A DNA stretch of 64,000 nucleotides, taken from positions 1 through 64,000 of the forward strand of contig CAXIUT010000155.1 of NCBI GenBank assembly GCA_964035545.1, in the 5' to 3' direction. The notes below the pieces were generated by a model. The model saw only the letters and a list, made by a program, of their open reading frames with translations, was not told the DNA's origin and ran no database searches. Positions 62,980 to 64,000 of this stretch are shown here, piece after piece (position 1 is the first letter of the stretch; each line of letters starts with the position of its first letter). Made by a program: the position numbers and the translations under genes. Origin of the DNA: Bugula neritina (lineage: Eukaryota; Bryozoa; Gymnolaemata; Cheilostomatida; Bugulidae).

Positions 62980-63594
62980 ATGATAGTTAAGCCTTCAGAT
63001 TGGACTCCTCAATATTTTCATCAAAAAGGATGGATTGGTTCTAAATTTCAAGTGACGAGTCATAACCCAGCTCTTCGTCGTAAAAGGGTTATTACTGAGC
63101 AAAACCAGCAAAAACTCTATCATAGTACTTAGATAACAAAACCATCGACTGCACCTCATAACAATCGTAGCAAAAATAAGAAAGATTTGAGTGATAAATT
63201 ATAGAAAATCCAGGGACAGTGGGAATAAGGACAGCTCATTTAGAACAGATACAATAATTTCAAAACATCAATTTCTAATAAAAAGCAACTGCTCTACATC
63301 AAACCATACACTCAGTACAAAAACAAATCATTGACTATTGATCAGAAGAAGAATCAGGTTTATCAGGAGATAAATAATCCTGATTTGACTACTTATCTTG
63401 AGGCTTATCCTTCGCATAATTTGATTGAGTATTTGACGGAGTATAATGATCCTTATAGTGGGGAGGCGGTGGTGAATACTCATAAGAATCGGGGACAGAA
63501 TAGGACTAGTTTGAATGTGTTGAGAGATAAGTTGAAAAGGAAGTGTCAACCTTCGATTTATAAACATAAAATGAATGCAATCAAATTTTAATGA
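62980..63594 (+). CDS. Orphan protein, possibly microtubule-associated
   Basis: A 204-aa basic protein in one exon, MIVKPSDWTPQYFHQKGWIG to KCQPSIYKHKMNAIKF(Q). A tyrosine-rich second half (EAYPSHNLIEYLTEYNDPYS). Short Pro/Trp/Tyr motifs resemble microtubule inner proteins in style only. Its start is 165 bp from the divergent giant orphan gene. Confidence 0.55.
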
Positions 63595-64000
63595 TTCTTT
63601 TATCTTTATTTTTATCTCAGTTTTAGAGTAATTTAAGTAATAAAAATATTTTATTTTAGAATATATTTAATAATCAAGATGAATATGTGTGTAATCAAAG
63701 TTTTAAAAAATAAAATCATTCATTCAATGCCAAGAATCTTTTTCGAAGAATATTCAAGCTTTTGTATTCACTAAATTGATTAAGATCATCAATTTTATCA
63801 AGATCATGTGGGTAGAAAGTGATTCATTCTTTATCTTAAAATATTTTTTATCATTAACTAAAAAATAATCTTTCAATATTGTTGATAAAAACTTAATATT
63901 TGCTATATAAATCCAAATTAGTTCTTCAAAAAAGGTTAAAAACTTAATAACTATCAAAAATAAAGACCTATTCATAGTTTAAAATATGATTCACCCTTTT
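63595..64000. other. AT-rich region, no gene seen
   Basis: About 400 bp at the right edge of the window with A/T homopolymers and frequent TGA in all frames. No coding frame, RNA or repeat supported; a gene could begin just outside. Confidence 0.45.

Noticed and set aside
1-64000. tRNA, rRNA or other RNA genes
   Set aside because: I looked for cloverleaf-like GC-richer blocks and saw none; absence by eye is not proof.

Overview
The window is macronuclear DNA from a ciliate. Arrays of CCCCAA/GGGGTT telomere repeat appear repeatedly. Nearly every gene stays open only if TAA and TAG are read as glutamine and TGA is the sole stop (aldo-keto reductase, Jouberin and Myb alignments put Gln at such codons). 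Introns are almost all 20 nt (range 19-31) with GT...AG ends. The DNA is AT-rich, and coding sequence fills most of it. An oligohymenophorean or a relative fits the code and the C4A2 telomere; I cannot name the species.

The sequence is not one chromosome. Two blocks of exactly 200 N each sit between a right-hand GGGGTT array and a left-hand CCCCAA array. I read this as chromosome A (1-21193, about 21 kb), chromosome B (21394-49515, about 28 kb) and the start of chromosome C (49716-64000), joined by a scaffolder. Three more telomere-type tracts without gaps lie inside A (6316-6402, 13162-13253) and B (39156-39247). The last is inside a TPR gene and is read as Pro-Gln repeats.

Chromosome A carries: a SHIPPO/PG-rich axonemal-type protein, a SIZ/PIAS SUMO ligase, a TPR protein, a 1762-aa type I membrane protein, a Lys/Gln-rich protein with a close paralogue on B, an orphan, a large TPR protein, an endonuclease/exonuclease/phosphatase-fold protein, a secreted esterase and a PAF-acetylhydrolase. 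Chromosome B carries: the paralogue, an HP1-type chromodomain protein, an amidase, a TBC Rab-GAP, a Myb factor, a B-box/coiled-coil/Kelch protein, tubulin cofactor C, small orphans, a two-RRM protein, Jouberin (AHI1), a C2-type protein, a KxDL-like small protein, a MULE/FAR1-type transposase-derived protein, the TPR protein with the Pro-Gln tail, Gln-rich orphans, an aldo-keto reductase with a degraded active site and a coiled-coil protein. Chromosome C carries a secreted Lys/Gln-rich protein, four orphan or coiled-coil proteins and a 2105-aa orphan.

Genes lie tens of bases apart and convergent stops are only 23-50 bp apart. Several products point to cilia and microtubules (SHIPPO, Jouberin, cofactor C) and others to chromatin (HP1, SUMO ligase, Myb, MULE-derived protein). 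I see no operon, phage, CRISPR or tRNA. All genes were translated by hand. For spliced genes, the coordinate length minus the proposed introns is a multiple of three, except where stated.
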